From NCBI GenBank assembly GCA_910586555.1, contig CAJUJY010000058.1:1-21519 (forward strand): a DNA stretch of 21,519 bases, in the 5' to 3' direction. Below are positions 1 to 7,828 of the stretch, one piece after another (position 1 is the stretch's first letter; every line of letters begins with the position of its first letter). The notes under the pieces were generated by a model. That model searched no databases and was not told the origin of the DNA. It saw only the letters and a list, made by a program, of their open reading frames with translations. Made by a program: the position numbers and the translations under genes. Source of the DNA: an uncultured Lachnospiraceae bacterium (GTDB lineage: Bacteria; Bacillota; Clostridia; Lachnospirales; Lachnospiraceae).

Positions 1-281
1 CTATTGTCTCATATTTGTCAGGTTTGGTCTAGGTACATGCTATCCACCGTTTACATCTATTGTATGCTCTTTCCATTGTATAAAATATGTAAAAAATATC
101 GTAATAAAAATGTAACAAAGTTGTATCAATTTGTTATAATATTTATAAATTTTATAAAAATATGTACATTATATTTAAAAAATGCATAAAAAAAGCCATA
201 ATTTTTTATAGAAAACTACCAAAAAATAATACTTCCAAAATATTACTTTTTTCATGCCAGTATAGAAATTGGCGCAGGGGG
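1..281. other. A/T-rich intergenic leader with no convincing gene
   Basis: This stretch is extremely A/T rich, with many poly-A and poly-T runs. It carries a 61-codon open frame from the left edge with no ribosome binding site and a low-complexity Tyr/Ile/Lys composition, which I do not accept as a gene. A TATAAT hexamer at 135-140 lacks a convincing -35 partner. I see nothing else here; it is probably the upstream region of the wall hydrolase and the tail of whatever lies to the left. Confidence 0.5.
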
Positions 282-309
282 TTGAAATTTTTAAAATTTA
301 TGTTATAAT
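282..309 (+). promoter_or_regulatory. Sigma-A type promoter of the SleB-family gene
   Basis: TTGAAA at 282-287, a 16-bp spacer, then TATAAT at 304-309 preceded by TG one base upstream (extended -10). The expected start of transcription is near 316, about 60 nt before the ATG at 378. Confidence 0.7.
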
Positions 310-377
310 TGTTACATAAATGTTAAGGGAAAATTTAATAAATGTTTCAACGGGGATTTGGAACAAGGAGGTTATTT

Positions 378-1136
378 ATGAAATTAAAAAAATTTGCAAT
401 GCTGGCACTTATACTTACAACTGCTTCTGGATTTACAGCAGAACCAGTTACAACAGTTACAGCCATTGCAAGTGAGGTAGTTTCTGAAGGGCCGGTTTTA
501 GAGGACAATAATACAGATACTCCTGTTGGCACAGATAGTCCTGTTACTAGCACGGATACAGTTTCTGGAGAAAATACAGAAAATAATGCTAGTAGTAATA
601 CAGATATTAAAGATAACAATACAAAAAGTGAAACTACCCAGAATACTAAAAAAGCAGATACACAGAAAAGCAAAAAAACTAAATCTAAAACAAAAAATAA
701 AAAAGCTAAATCTAAGTTAAAAAGCAAGAAGAGAAGTAAAAGTAATTATACAAAGGCAGATTTAAGGCTTATGTCAAGCATAATTAACTGTGAAGCAGGG
801 ATTGAACCATACCAGGGCAAACTTGCTGTAGGAATAGTAGTTATGAACAGGATCAGGTCAAAAATATTTCCTAATACATTAAAAGGTGTTATATACCAGA
901 GTGGCCAGTTTTCACCAGTAAGAAATGGTTCATTAAGAAAAAGGCTTTCACAATATGATTCAGGCAGGATTAAGTCAAGACAGTGGAAAAGCTGTATAAG
1001 TGCTGCAAGAAAAGTATTAAACGGCCAGCGCACAATACTGTACAGGGGAAAAGAGAAGAATATGAATAGCTTCCATTTCTTTAGTGTAGGATTAAGGGGT
1101 GCACGTATGAGCCTTGGAGGACATAAATTTAAATAA
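378..1136 (+). CDS. Secreted SleB-family cell wall hydrolase
   Basis: This is a 252-residue secreted protein of the SleB (Hydrolase_2) family, whose members cleave peptidoglycan glycan strands; in spore formers the type enzyme acts on cortex during germination. The ATG at 378 is chosen because AGGAGG at 366-371 sits 6 nt upstream; an in-frame ATG at 342 has no such site. Residues 1-31 are a signal peptide (KKF, then a hydrophobic core ending TAIA). Residues 32-90 are a Thr/Asn/Asp/Ser-rich spacer and 90-122 are strongly Lys-rich, suited to binding anionic wall polymers or DNA. The catalytic domain spans about 124-252 with the expected glutamate in INCEAG (Glu139), the VVMNRI helix, the GQFSP loop and a terminal H-F-F-S...GGHKF motif. 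It stands alone between its own promoter and terminator. The spacer is longer than in classical SleB and no separate binding repeat is visible, so a vegetative wall-remodelling role is as likely as germination. Confidence 0.85.
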   Translation: MKLKKFAMLALILTTASGFTAEPVTTVTAIASEVVSEGPVLEDNNTDTPVGTDSPVTSTDTVSGENTENNASSNTDIKDNNTKSETTQNTKKADTQKSKKTKSKTKNKKAKSKLKSKKRSKSNYTKADLRLMSSIINCEAGIEPYQGKLAVGIVVMNRIRSKIFPNTLKGVIYQSGQFSPVRNGSLRKRLSQYDSGRIKSRQWKSCISAARKVLNGQRTILYRGKEKNMNSFHFFSVGLRGARMSLGGHKFK

Positions 1137-1157
1137 ATATAAAAGTTTTTATTACAT

Positions 1158-1184
1158 GGGCAGATTGAAAATCTGCTCTTTTTT
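1158..1184 (+). terminator. Rho-independent terminator of the SleB-family gene
   Basis: A 9-bp stem (1158-1166 with 1170-1178, one G-T pair) with a 3-nt loop is followed by a T run at 1179-1184. It lies 21 bp after the stop codon. Confidence 0.85.
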
Positions 1185-1241
1185 GCAGTTGGAAAATACT
1201 GGAAGGATAAGGAGTAGCCGTGGCATTATTGTTTACAGATA

Positions 1242-1270
1242 TTGATTAAGAATCTGGTTAGTGTTATGAT
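1242..1270 (+). promoter_or_regulatory. Promoter of the ATPase/TPR unit
   Basis: TTGATT at 1242-1247, a 17-bp spacer and TATGAT at 1265-1270. The -10 element lies inside the left arm of the dyad at 1263-1330, so a protein bound to the dyad would block it. Confidence 0.6.
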
Positions 1271-1330
1271 TAATTATAGTACACTATAGTAATTTTACTG
1301 GTTATATAGTGTGCTATAGTTAATTATAAC
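1263..1330. promoter_or_regulatory. 68-bp dyad at the promoter; operator or leader hairpin
   Basis: The left arm at 1263-1288 and right arm at 1305-1330 (26 nt each) are inverted copies differing at three positions. All three would be G-U pairs in the + strand RNA, so that strand pairs along its whole length. Each arm also contains a small palindrome: TATAGT-AC-ACTATA at 1275-1288 and the degenerate TATAGT-GT-GCTATA at 1305-1318, which resemble paired half-sites for a dimeric repressor. The dyad overlaps the -10 box and expected start of the ATPase gene. No T-run follows, so it is not a simple terminator. A tiny non-autonomous element is another possibility. Confidence 0.6.
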
Positions 1331-1426
1331 AAGAGATGCCACATATGGCGGCATTCCTGTAAATATGGAAATAAACCTGGATATATTAAGACTGGGTTTA
1401 GACTTCGGCAAAAATGGAGGATTTTT

Positions 1427-2743
1427 ATGGTTAAATATGCTGCGCAAGTTTCAGAAATAATAAATGCTTTTTCTATGTCTGCTTTAAAAACTGATGAAAT
1501 GGATAAGTTTTATTGTGATGATACAATGGAATACCGTACAAGTGATAAATATAATTCACCCATTGAGGATATTTTTGATGGCTGTATAAATCCTGGTGAA
1601 TGTACTGCATTTTTGCTGCTTGGGCACAGGGGATGCGGAAAGAGCACTGAATTAAATAAAATGTCTTTAAAGCTTATAGATAAAGGATACCATGTAAAGA
1701 CAATTAATTGTAGCTTAGATCTGGATTTATTAAATATTGTACATTCTGACCTTTTTATACTTATGGGGGAAGCACTATTACAGATTGCAGAGGAAACAGG
1801 CTGTAATATTGGAAAAAATATTCTTGAAGATATAAGGGATTTCTGGCATGAAGGCACAGAAACTATAACAGCACAGGAAACAGAAGCGGCGTCCCTGGAA
1901 ACAGGCATATCGTTTGAAACTAAAGGGATATTTGCAAATATTTTAAATATTTTTTCTGGGATTAAAACAGATTTAAAATTAAACGAAGAAGTCAGGAAAG
2001 AATACCATAAGAAAATAAGTATACGTTTTAGTGAATGGATTAAAATACTTGGGAATGTTTCGGCTGAAATTGCAAGGCATGAAAATGGCAGGCGTCCTGT
2101 AATTATTTTTGAGGATTTAGATAAATTAAATCCTGAAGATGCATGGAGGGTGTTTTATAATTATGCAGCAGTTCTTTCAGGAATGGACTTTCCAGTTATT
2201 TATACTTTTCCTATAAGCCTTTCTTATGATACAAAGTTTTCTGCTATGGAAAGTTATTTTATAACAAAAACACTTCCAATGATAAAGATTGAAAAAACAG
2301 ATGGAACGTCTTTTGATGAAGGAATTAATATTATATATAAGATTGTAGAAAAACGTGCAGCCCCTGGGTTATTTGAAGAGGGTGTTTTAGAAAAACTTGT
2401 AAAATATACAGGAGGTTCATTAAGGGATTTATTCCATGTAATTAATGCATCAGCCAAAAGGACAGTACGCAGGGAAAGCAGTATTGTTACAATGGAAGAT
2501 GCAGAACACGCATTAGAAGAGTTAAAAACATCACTAACAAGGCGTATTGAAGAAAGCGATTATAATTTCCTTCTGGATATATGTAATGGCAATAAGGAAC
2601 GTATAAAAGATAAAGAAATGCTGTTAAAAATGTTACAAGCATCAGTAGTACTTGAATATAATGGCAAAAGGTGGCATAATGTCCACCCTTTAGTAGTAAA
2701 ATTCTTTAAAGAACAGGGGCTTATTAGTAATGGAGGAGAATAA
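1427..2743 (+). CDS. AAA/STAND-like P-loop ATPase
   Basis: This is a 438-residue cytoplasmic ATPase. GGAGG at 1416-1420 is 6 nt before the ATG. Visible motifs are a Walker A GHRGCGKS at residues 66-73, a Walker B VIIFEDLDK at 225-233, a sensor-2-like GGSLRDLF at 329-336, and a C-terminal winged-helix-like region ending in Y-N-G...W-x-x-V-H-P-L (about 410-423). The order Walker A, Walker B, G-S-L-R-D, then a winged helix resembles ORC/Cdc6-type AAA and related STAND regulatory ATPases rather than transport or helicase ATPases. There is no membrane segment and no nuclease or protease domain. The stop codon overlaps the start of the downstream TPR gene by 14 bp, so the two are translationally coupled and probably form one complex. 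The exact substrate is unknown; a sensing or conflict-system role is inference. Confidence 0.8.
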   Translation: MVKYAAQVSEIINAFSMSALKTDEMDKFYCDDTMEYRTSDKYNSPIEDIFDGCINPGECTAFLLLGHRGCGKSTELNKMSLKLIDKGYHVKTINCSLDLDLLNIVHSDLFILMGEALLQIAEETGCNIGKNILEDIRDFWHEGTETITAQETEAASLETGISFETKGIFANILNIFSGIKTDLKLNEEVRKEYHKKISIRFSEWIKILGNVSAEIARHENGRRPVIIFEDLDKLNPEDAWRVFYNYAAVLSGMDFPVIYTFPISLSYDTKFSAMESYFITKTLPMIKIEKTDGTSFDEGINIIYKIVEKRAAPGLFEEGVLEKLVKYTGGSLRDLFHVINASAKRTVRRESSIVTMEDAEHALEELKTSLTRRIEESDYNFLLDICNGNKERIKDKEMLLKMLQASVVLEYNGKRWHNVHPLVVKFFKEQGLISNGGE

Positions 2744-4631
2744 CCAGGAAGGATACCAGGAATTAGGCTGGATAATAAATAAATCAGAAGAAGGGATATT
2801 CCTGGTAATAGCTAGTGAAGGCATACAAAAAGAAATTACAAATACTTACAGGCATGGATTAGTACAGATATATGATTATAAAAAAAATCCAGAGCCATAT
2901 TCCTTTAACAGCCTTAGCGCATGGGTTAATAATTTTAAAGAAACAAAAGTTTTTATAATTGCAAACTTCCAATTTGCAATCCAGGAAGAAGAAGCCTTAA
3001 AACGCCTGGACTTTAGTAGGGATATGATAGAAAACCTTGGAAAAAACTTTATATTCCTTACAACTCCATATGGGGATAATATGCTGGCAGCAGGGGCATA
3101 TAACTTTTATTCCTTTATTAAACTGCGCATTATATTTAATGGTTATAATAGTTACAATAATTATAATAATGATTATAACTATAATATAAAATCTGTAAAA
3201 GCAGAAGAAACCACTTCTGTAAAAGAAAGACTGGCAGAAGAAAAAGAGCCAGAGCCAGAAAAATTAAAAGAAAGACTGGCAGAAGCCAGTAATTTAATAG
3301 AACAGGCAAAAGATGAAAGTGATAAAGCACAATATGGCAATAGTGAAAAATTATTATTAAAAGCATTAGAAATCAAGAAAAAACTGCTTGGAGAAGAACA
3401 TCTGGAAATAACAAAAACCCTTAATAAACTGGCTGGAGTGTATATAAAACAGGGAAGGTATAAAGAAGCAGAAAAGCTGTATAAAAAAAATATACAGGTA
3501 TGTAAAAAAATATTTGGAGAAGAACATCCAAATACCGCAGCCAGTTATAATAATCTTGCAAATGCATATGAGAACCAGGGAAGATATAAAGAGGCAGAGG
3601 AGTTATATAAAAAAAGCCTGGAAATATCTGGAATATTAGAAAGAGAGCATCCAAATACAGCCAATAAATATAATAACCTTGCAAATATATATGAAAAACA
3701 GGGAAGATACAAAGAAGCAGAAGAATTATATAAAAAAAGTTTAAAAATACTTGAAAAAATATTAGGTAAAGAACACAAGAGTACAGCCACCATTTATAAT
3801 AATCTTGCAGTAGTGTATGAAAAGCAGGAAAGATACAAAGAAGCAGAGAAGTTATATAAAGAAAATTTGCATATATATGAAAAGATACTAGGAAAAGAGC
3901 ATCCAGATACAGCCATTAGTTATAATAATCTTGCAAGTATATATAAAAGCCAGGAAAAATATAAAGAAGCAGAGAAATTATTAAAGAAAAGTTTATGTAC
4001 ACATGAAAAGGTATTAGGGAGGGAACACCCAGATACAGCCACTAGTTATAATAATCTTGCAGATATATATGCGAAACAGGGAAAATATAAAGAAGCAGAA
4101 GAATTATTAAAGAAAAGTTTGTATATACGTGAAGAGATATTAGGAAAGAAACACCCAGATACAGCCATTAGTTATAATAACCTTGCAAGTGTATATAGAA
4201 ACCAGGGAAGGTATAAAGAGGCAGAGGAATTATATAAAAAAAGTTTGTGTATACGTGAAAAAGTACTAGGTAATAATCACCCAGACACAGCCGCTGGTTA
4301 TAGTAATCTTGCAACAATTTATGACAATCAGGAAAAGTATGACATGGCAGAAAAATTTTATTTAAAAAGCCTTGGAATAAGGGAAAGGATATTAGGAAAA
4401 AACCACCAGAACACAATATATACTTATAACAATCTGGCAAGGCTGTATTATAAACAGGAAAAGTATACATATGCCTTATTTTATTTTTTAAGTGTTTATA
4501 AAGCACTTGCATTTAAACCTGGCCTGGACAGTGCAAGTAAAAAAACGGTTTATGAGAATTTAGAAACAACATATAATAAGTGTAACATGGAGGGGGATTT
4601 TAATAAATGGCTGGAGGAAAAGATAAAATAA
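2730..4631 (+). CDS. TPR-repeat protein with an uncharacterised N-terminal domain
   Basis: This 633-residue protein starts inside the end of the ATPase gene. The start is forced, since no other in-frame initiation codon occurs for about 100 codons. Residues 1-136 form an alpha/beta domain with strands such as GIFLVIAS and KVFIIANF and a conserved-looking segment A-L-x-x-L-D-F-S-R-D followed by NFIFLTTPYG. A partner domain of this style occurs in other ATPase-TPR pairs as I recall them, but I cannot name it. Residues 137-152 are a Tyr/Asn low-complexity hinge and 160-186 an acidic/basic linker with KERLAE twice. Residues 187-227 look like a half repeat. Then come eight kinesin-light-chain-type TPR units from 228 to 562 (one is 41 residues, the rest 42) and a degenerate ninth to about 605. 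TPRs of this sort bind peptides or partner proteins. There is no catalytic motif and no membrane segment, so it likely acts as recognition or scaffold subunit for the ATPase. Confidence 0.85.
   Translation: MEENNQEGYQELGWIINKSEEGIFLVIASEGIQKEITNTYRHGLVQIYDYKKNPEPYSFNSLSAWVNNFKETKVFIIANFQFAIQEEEALKRLDFSRDMIENLGKNFIFLTTPYGDNMLAAGAYNFYSFIKLRIIFNGYNSYNNYNNDYNYNIKSVKAEETTSVKERLAEEKEPEPEKLKERLAEASNLIEQAKDESDKAQYGNSEKLLLKALEIKKKLLGEEHLEITKTLNKLAGVYIKQGRYKEAEKLYKKNIQVCKKIFGEEHPNTAASYNNLANAYENQGRYKEAEELYKKSLEISGILEREHPNTANKYNNLANIYEKQGRYKEAEELYKKSLKILEKILGKEHKSTATIYNNLAVVYEKQERYKEAEKLYKENLHIYEKILGKEHPDTAISYNNLASIYKSQEKYKEAEKLLKKSLCTHEKVLGREHPDTATSYNNLADIYAKQGKYKEAEELLKKSLYIREEILGKKHPDTAISYNNLASVYRNQGRYKEAEELYKKSLCIREKVLGNNHPDTAAGYSNLATIYDNQEKYDMAEKFYLKSLGIRERILGKNHQNTIYTYNNLARLYYKQEKYTYALFYFLSVYKALAFKPGLDSASKKTVYENLETTYNKCNMEGDFNKWLEEKIK
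3411..4415 (+). repeat. Tandem 126-bp coding repeats (TPR units)
   Basis: Eight consecutive units, seven of 126 bp and one of 123 bp, encode the TPRs. The stretch for YNNLA and the stretch for RYKEAEELYKKSL recur almost base for base. This is an obvious substrate for slippage or unequal recombination, so copy number may vary between strains. Confidence 0.85.
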
Positions 4632-4683
4632 GAGCCTGCTGTTACAGGTAATTTTAAAGAAGAAGACATATAAAATACTCCTG

Positions 4684-4740
4684 CCTTTAAAGAAGCAGGG
4701 CAGCAGGGCTTGTTTTTACAAAACCCTGCTTCTTTAAGGG
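4684..4740. terminator. Long inverted repeat between convergent genes; likely shared terminator
   Basis: The arms at 4684-4700 and 4724-4740 are 17 nt and pair at all but one position, where a wobble pair is possible. They sit between the TPR gene stop (4631) and the stop of the leftward histidine kinase (4757). The 23-nt loop contains TTTTT and a second copy of AGCAGGG that can pair with the right arm instead. Neither side has a strong terminal T-run, so termination efficiency is uncertain. Confidence 0.55.
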
Positions 4741-4756
4741 ATTGCACGGCTGAGGC

Positions 4757-6988
4757 TTACTTTTTTACTGTTTTTACTATTGTTTCTAAAAGCAGCGGGA
4801 TATCAACAGGTTTGGTAAGGTGTGCGTTCATGCCGTTTTCTATGGATTTCCGTTTATCGCTTTCAAATGCATTGGCGGATAATGCAATAATTGGTATTCC
4901 TGAGAGCAACGGGTCAGCAAGGCTTCGTATTGCCCTTGTTGCTTCGAGGCCGTCCATAACAGGCATCTGGATATCCATAAGTACCAGTGCAAATTCATCT
5001 GGCTGTGCATTTTTAATTTTTTCAACAGCAATACTGCCATTAACTGCTGTTTCTATTATAAATCCAAGCCCCTGTAGTATTTCTGTTTCAATTTCAAGGT
5101 TAATTTCATTATCTTCTACAAGCAGTATTTTATGGTCCATAAGCTGTGAAAGTGTATCTTCATTGCCATTTGAAAATGAAAGCGGCTGTTCCTGTATACG
5201 CATGCTTATTGTAACTGTAAATGTGCTGCCCTTGCCAGGAGTGCTCTCTACATCTATCTGGCCTCCCATCATATCTGTAATGTTTTTAGCAATAGCAAGG
5301 CCAAGCCCTGTTCCATACACACCGCTGAATGTAGTATTTTTTTCACGTTCAAATGGTTCAAAAATATGTGCTAAAAACTCTTCTCCAATTCCAATCCCTG
5401 TATCCTTTACTACAAATTTATAAACTATATGCCCATTAGCCAGTCTTTCAAATTCTTCCAGGCTTATACTAACCTTGCCATTATCTTTAGTATACTTTAA
5501 TGCATTATTAGACAAATGAAGGAAAAGCTGCTTAAGCTTTACAGGATCAGTAAATACATCATAATGCCTTAAATTAGAAGAATTTACAGAAAGGGATATA
5601 TGTTTTTTCTCTGCCTGTACAAGTAATGTATTATGTATATCCTGCATAATATCACATAAATTACACTCTGCTTCCTTTATACTGGAATAATTAGTTTCTG
5701 TCCATGATATTTCAAGCACTTTATCAATTAAATCCAGAAGCTGCCTGCCAGAATTTTCAATTTTATCAAGGTAACCTTTAACATTTTTATCTTTACTGGT
5801 ATATTTCCTGGCAAGTGCCGTATATCCAAAAATAGCATTAAGCGGTGTCCTCATATCATGTGACATATTAGAAAGAAATGTATTTTTTGCTGTAATAGCC
5901 AGGTCTGCATTATTAAGGGCTTCCTCAAGCAGTTGCTTCTGTTCCATTTCATAACGCAGTTCCTCATCAATCCTGCGGTATCCAAGGACAATCTGGGAAA
6001 TATGGTTTTTATTGCCAACATTTACAATACGCAGTTGTAAATACTGTATTTCCCCATGGTCAACAATACGGTAATTAACATAAAATGTTTTATGGTCTGA
6101 AAGTTTGCTGCGTATATAAGAAGGGCTTGCGGTTTCAGAAACAATATCTTTGTCTTCTTCATGTACCCATTTGTCTATATAATCAGACATATACCATGTA
6201 AACTCCTGCGCCTTTGGTTTACCGCCAAACATATGCCTGATACGGCTGCTTAACCTGTATGGCAGTATTTTATCGGAATCAAGGTCAGCATAAAGTATAG
6301 AATCATAATTTATGCTAAGCCCTTCTATAACTTCAAGACGTCTAAGGTGTTCCTGGTTAATAAGTTTTATTTCCCTGTCATATTCCTCAATCAGGTTCTG
6401 GAATTTCTGCTCCTGTTGTTTTTTTTCATTCAGTATAAAAGCTCTTTCAGCTAAATGTTTTCTTCTTTTATCTGTAGCATCAGTTAAAAAGACGTAGAAA
6501 ATGCCACCCACAGACTTACTGTATATAAAATGCCCATAATCCTCAACCCACCGCAGCGAACCGTCTTTACACATAATACGGTATTCTACATAATCAAGGT
6601 CATAATGGCTTGCCTTAATCTGTTCTTTTATGCTTTCTTCAACCTCTTCAAGGTCTTCATAATATACAATACCTTTAAATGAGTTATTAGTAAGCCTTCG
6701 GAACTCTTTAAGGGTTGTACACTGGAAAATCCTTATTAAAGCTTTATTAGCATAAATAATCTTTTCTTCACTATCTGCATGGTATATTAGGAAACCCCCT
6801 GGCATTTCTTCCATAAACCGTATTGTTTCATATGCTGTCTGCATATTTTGCGGTTCCAGGATAGAAGAAATTTCATCACTAATATCATTGCCTGCAAGCT
6901 GGCTGGCATCTATATCATTACTTTCAAGTATACTTAAAAGGCGTGCAATATGTTCAACTAAATGGTATTCTTGTTTTTGTATGTCCAT
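4757..6988 (-). CDS. Soluble hybrid sensor histidine kinase (PAS-HisKA-HATPase-REC)
   Basis: This 743-residue sensor kinase has no membrane segment, so it senses a cytoplasmic signal. A PAS domain lies at about 55-175 (MPGGFLIYH..., then the KDGSLRWVEDYG strand). A second PAS-like region lies at about 225-345, separated by a coiled coil at 175-220. The HisKA H-box FLSNMSHDMRTPLNAI puts the phospho-acceptor at His377. The ATPase domain shows the N-box around Asn495 (LSNNALKYT), DTGIGIG at 529-535 and GTGLGLAI at 559-566. A fused receiver at about 618-743 has acidic Glu625/Asp626, phospho-acceptor Asp672 in LMDIQMPVMDG and Lys726. AAAGGAG precedes the ATG. No response regulator or phosphotransfer gene is adjacent, so the output partner must be elsewhere. 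The gene is transcribed alone, toward the ATPase/TPR unit. Confidence 0.93.
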   Translation of the reverse strand: MDIQKQEYHLVEHIARLLSILESNDIDASQLAGNDISDEISSILEPQNMQTAYETIRFMEEMPGGFLIYHADSEEKIIYANKALIRIFQCTTLKEFRRLTNNSFKGIVYYEDLEEVEESIKEQIKASHYDLDYVEYRIMCKDGSLRWVEDYGHFIYSKSVGGIFYVFLTDATDKRRKHLAERAFILNEKKQQEQKFQNLIEEYDREIKLINQEHLRRLEVIEGLSINYDSILYADLDSDKILPYRLSSRIRHMFGGKPKAQEFTWYMSDYIDKWVHEEDKDIVSETASPSYIRSKLSDHKTFYVNYRIVDHGEIQYLQLRIVNVGNKNHISQIVLGYRRIDEELRYEMEQKQLLEEALNNADLAITAKNTFLSNMSHDMRTPLNAIFGYTALARKYTSKDKNVKGYLDKIENSGRQLLDLIDKVLEISWTETNYSSIKEAECNLCDIMQDIHNTLLVQAEKKHISLSVNSSNLRHYDVFTDPVKLKQLFLHLSNNALKYTKDNGKVSISLEEFERLANGHIVYKFVVKDTGIGIGEEFLAHIFEPFEREKNTTFSGVYGTGLGLAIAKNITDMMGGQIDVESTPGKGSTFTVTISMRIQEQPLSFSNGNEDTLSQLMDHKILLVEDNEINLEIETEILQGLGFIIETAVNGSIAVEKIKNAQPDEFALVLMDIQMPVMDGLEATRAIRSLADPLLSGIPIIALSANAFESDKRKSIENGMNAHLTKPVDIPLLLETIVKTVKK

Positions 6989-7051
6989 TATAATCTCCTT
7001 TAATCCGGAATAACAAGGGTATGTTTATTTTAGAAAAAATGTTTTATATAA

Positions 7052-7080
7052 ATTTTACCATAAAACCAGCTTTCTGTCAT
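7052..7080 (-). promoter_or_regulatory. Promoter of the hybrid histidine kinase
   Basis: Read on the minus strand: ATGACA (7080-7075), a 17-bp spacer, and TAAAAT (7057-7052) with a TG one base upstream (extended -10). This places the start about 55-60 nt before the kinase ATG. Confidence 0.6.
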
Positions 7081-7283
7081 TTATTTACGCTTATTATTTC
7101 TATCTATGCAGGTAAGCAGTACAATAAGAAACTTTTCTTTCTTTAACCTTAGGAAAGCCTGCATTAATAAATAAAAAGCTGGTTGAAATTATTTGTAATA
7201 ATCTGCTGTTCTATATTCTTTTGCTATCTGCTATGTAGTAAGTATAAGAATATGTCCAGATTGACAACAGAAAAGTGGTGTAG
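7081..7283. other. Intergenic stretch without a recognisable gene
   Basis: The region between the kinase promoter and the nuclease remnant has stops in all frames. A 10-bp inverted pair (AACCAGCTTT at 7064-7073 and AAAGCTGGTT at 7175-7184) brackets about 120 bp and could be chance. I see no RNA gene or promoter that I would defend. Confidence 0.4.
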
Positions 7284-7828
7284 TATATTTTAACACGGGT
7301 AATAAAGGAACTTAAGGGTGTAAGCCTTGAGCAGTTTAAAAAAGTACAGGCGGTAATGATTTCCTGGATATCAGACAGACAGAATATGCCAGTTCATCTA
7401 GTAAAGATATCCGTTTAGATTTAGTTATAGAATATGATGATTTTGACCAGCTTAAACTGCGTATTGATACAGAACCCCAGGATTCGCAGGAAACTTATTC
7501 TGATAAAACACAAGATTCTTATTCACTTGTTGCCAGGGCTGTTTATTATGGAGCAGTACTTCTTGCAACAGCGTTACAGCCAGGAGAAAGTTACCATAAC
7601 CTTAGAAAAGTTTATAGTGTCTGGATTTGTTATAAAAGACCCATTGCAGATATGCGGGAACCTATATTAAGGTATAGCATGGCTCCTGAAAAAGAATACA
7701 GATACTGTACAAAAGACAGTTCCGGGGAAGACAGTATATATTCTTGCAGACGTAAATTTGATGATGAAACAATTATTGCACTGGAAGAGAAAATTGCCAA
7801 ACTACAGTTAGCATTACAAAAACAGTAA
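7284..7828 (+). pseudogene. Decayed PD-(D/E)XK (Rpn-like) nuclease/transposase
   Basis: A long reading frame without a start runs from 7340 to the TAA at 7826-7828. It reads from G-N-D-F-L-D-I-R-Q-T-E-Y-A, through SKDIRLDLVIEYDDF, LRIDTEPQ and SLVARAVYYGAVLLATALQ, to the segment YHNLRKVYSVWICYKRPI. It ends in a Glu/Leu-rich coiled tail. The leucine-aspartate strand, the D-x-E-x-Q motif and the VYSVWIC-type strand are what I associate with the Rpn/PD-(D/E)XK transposase families common in Lachnospiraceae. A second fragment in another frame (about 7284-7360, containing GVSLEQFKKVQ) is likely the displaced upstream part, so at least one frameshift plus loss of the N-terminus has occurred. No ribosome binding site or terminal inverted repeats are visible. 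The family call is from memory of motifs. Confidence 0.5.

Noticed and set aside
4..189. 61-codon open frame at the left edge
   Set aside because: Low-complexity Tyr/Ile/Lys composition in extremely A/T-rich DNA, with no ribosome binding site.
4710..5423. 237-codon forward frame opposite the histidine kinase
   Set aside because: Its Ser/Ile-rich translation is antisense to well-conserved ATPase and receiver motifs; it is a shadow frame.
7064..7184. 10-bp inverted repeats bracketing about 120 bp as possible mobile-element ends
   Set aside because: No target duplication or further symmetry; the left copy overlaps the histidine kinase promoter, and one 10-bp match may be chance.
7434..7670. 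78-codon forward frame inside the nuclease remnant
   Set aside because: It is in a different frame from the recognisable protein and carries no motif or ribosome binding site.
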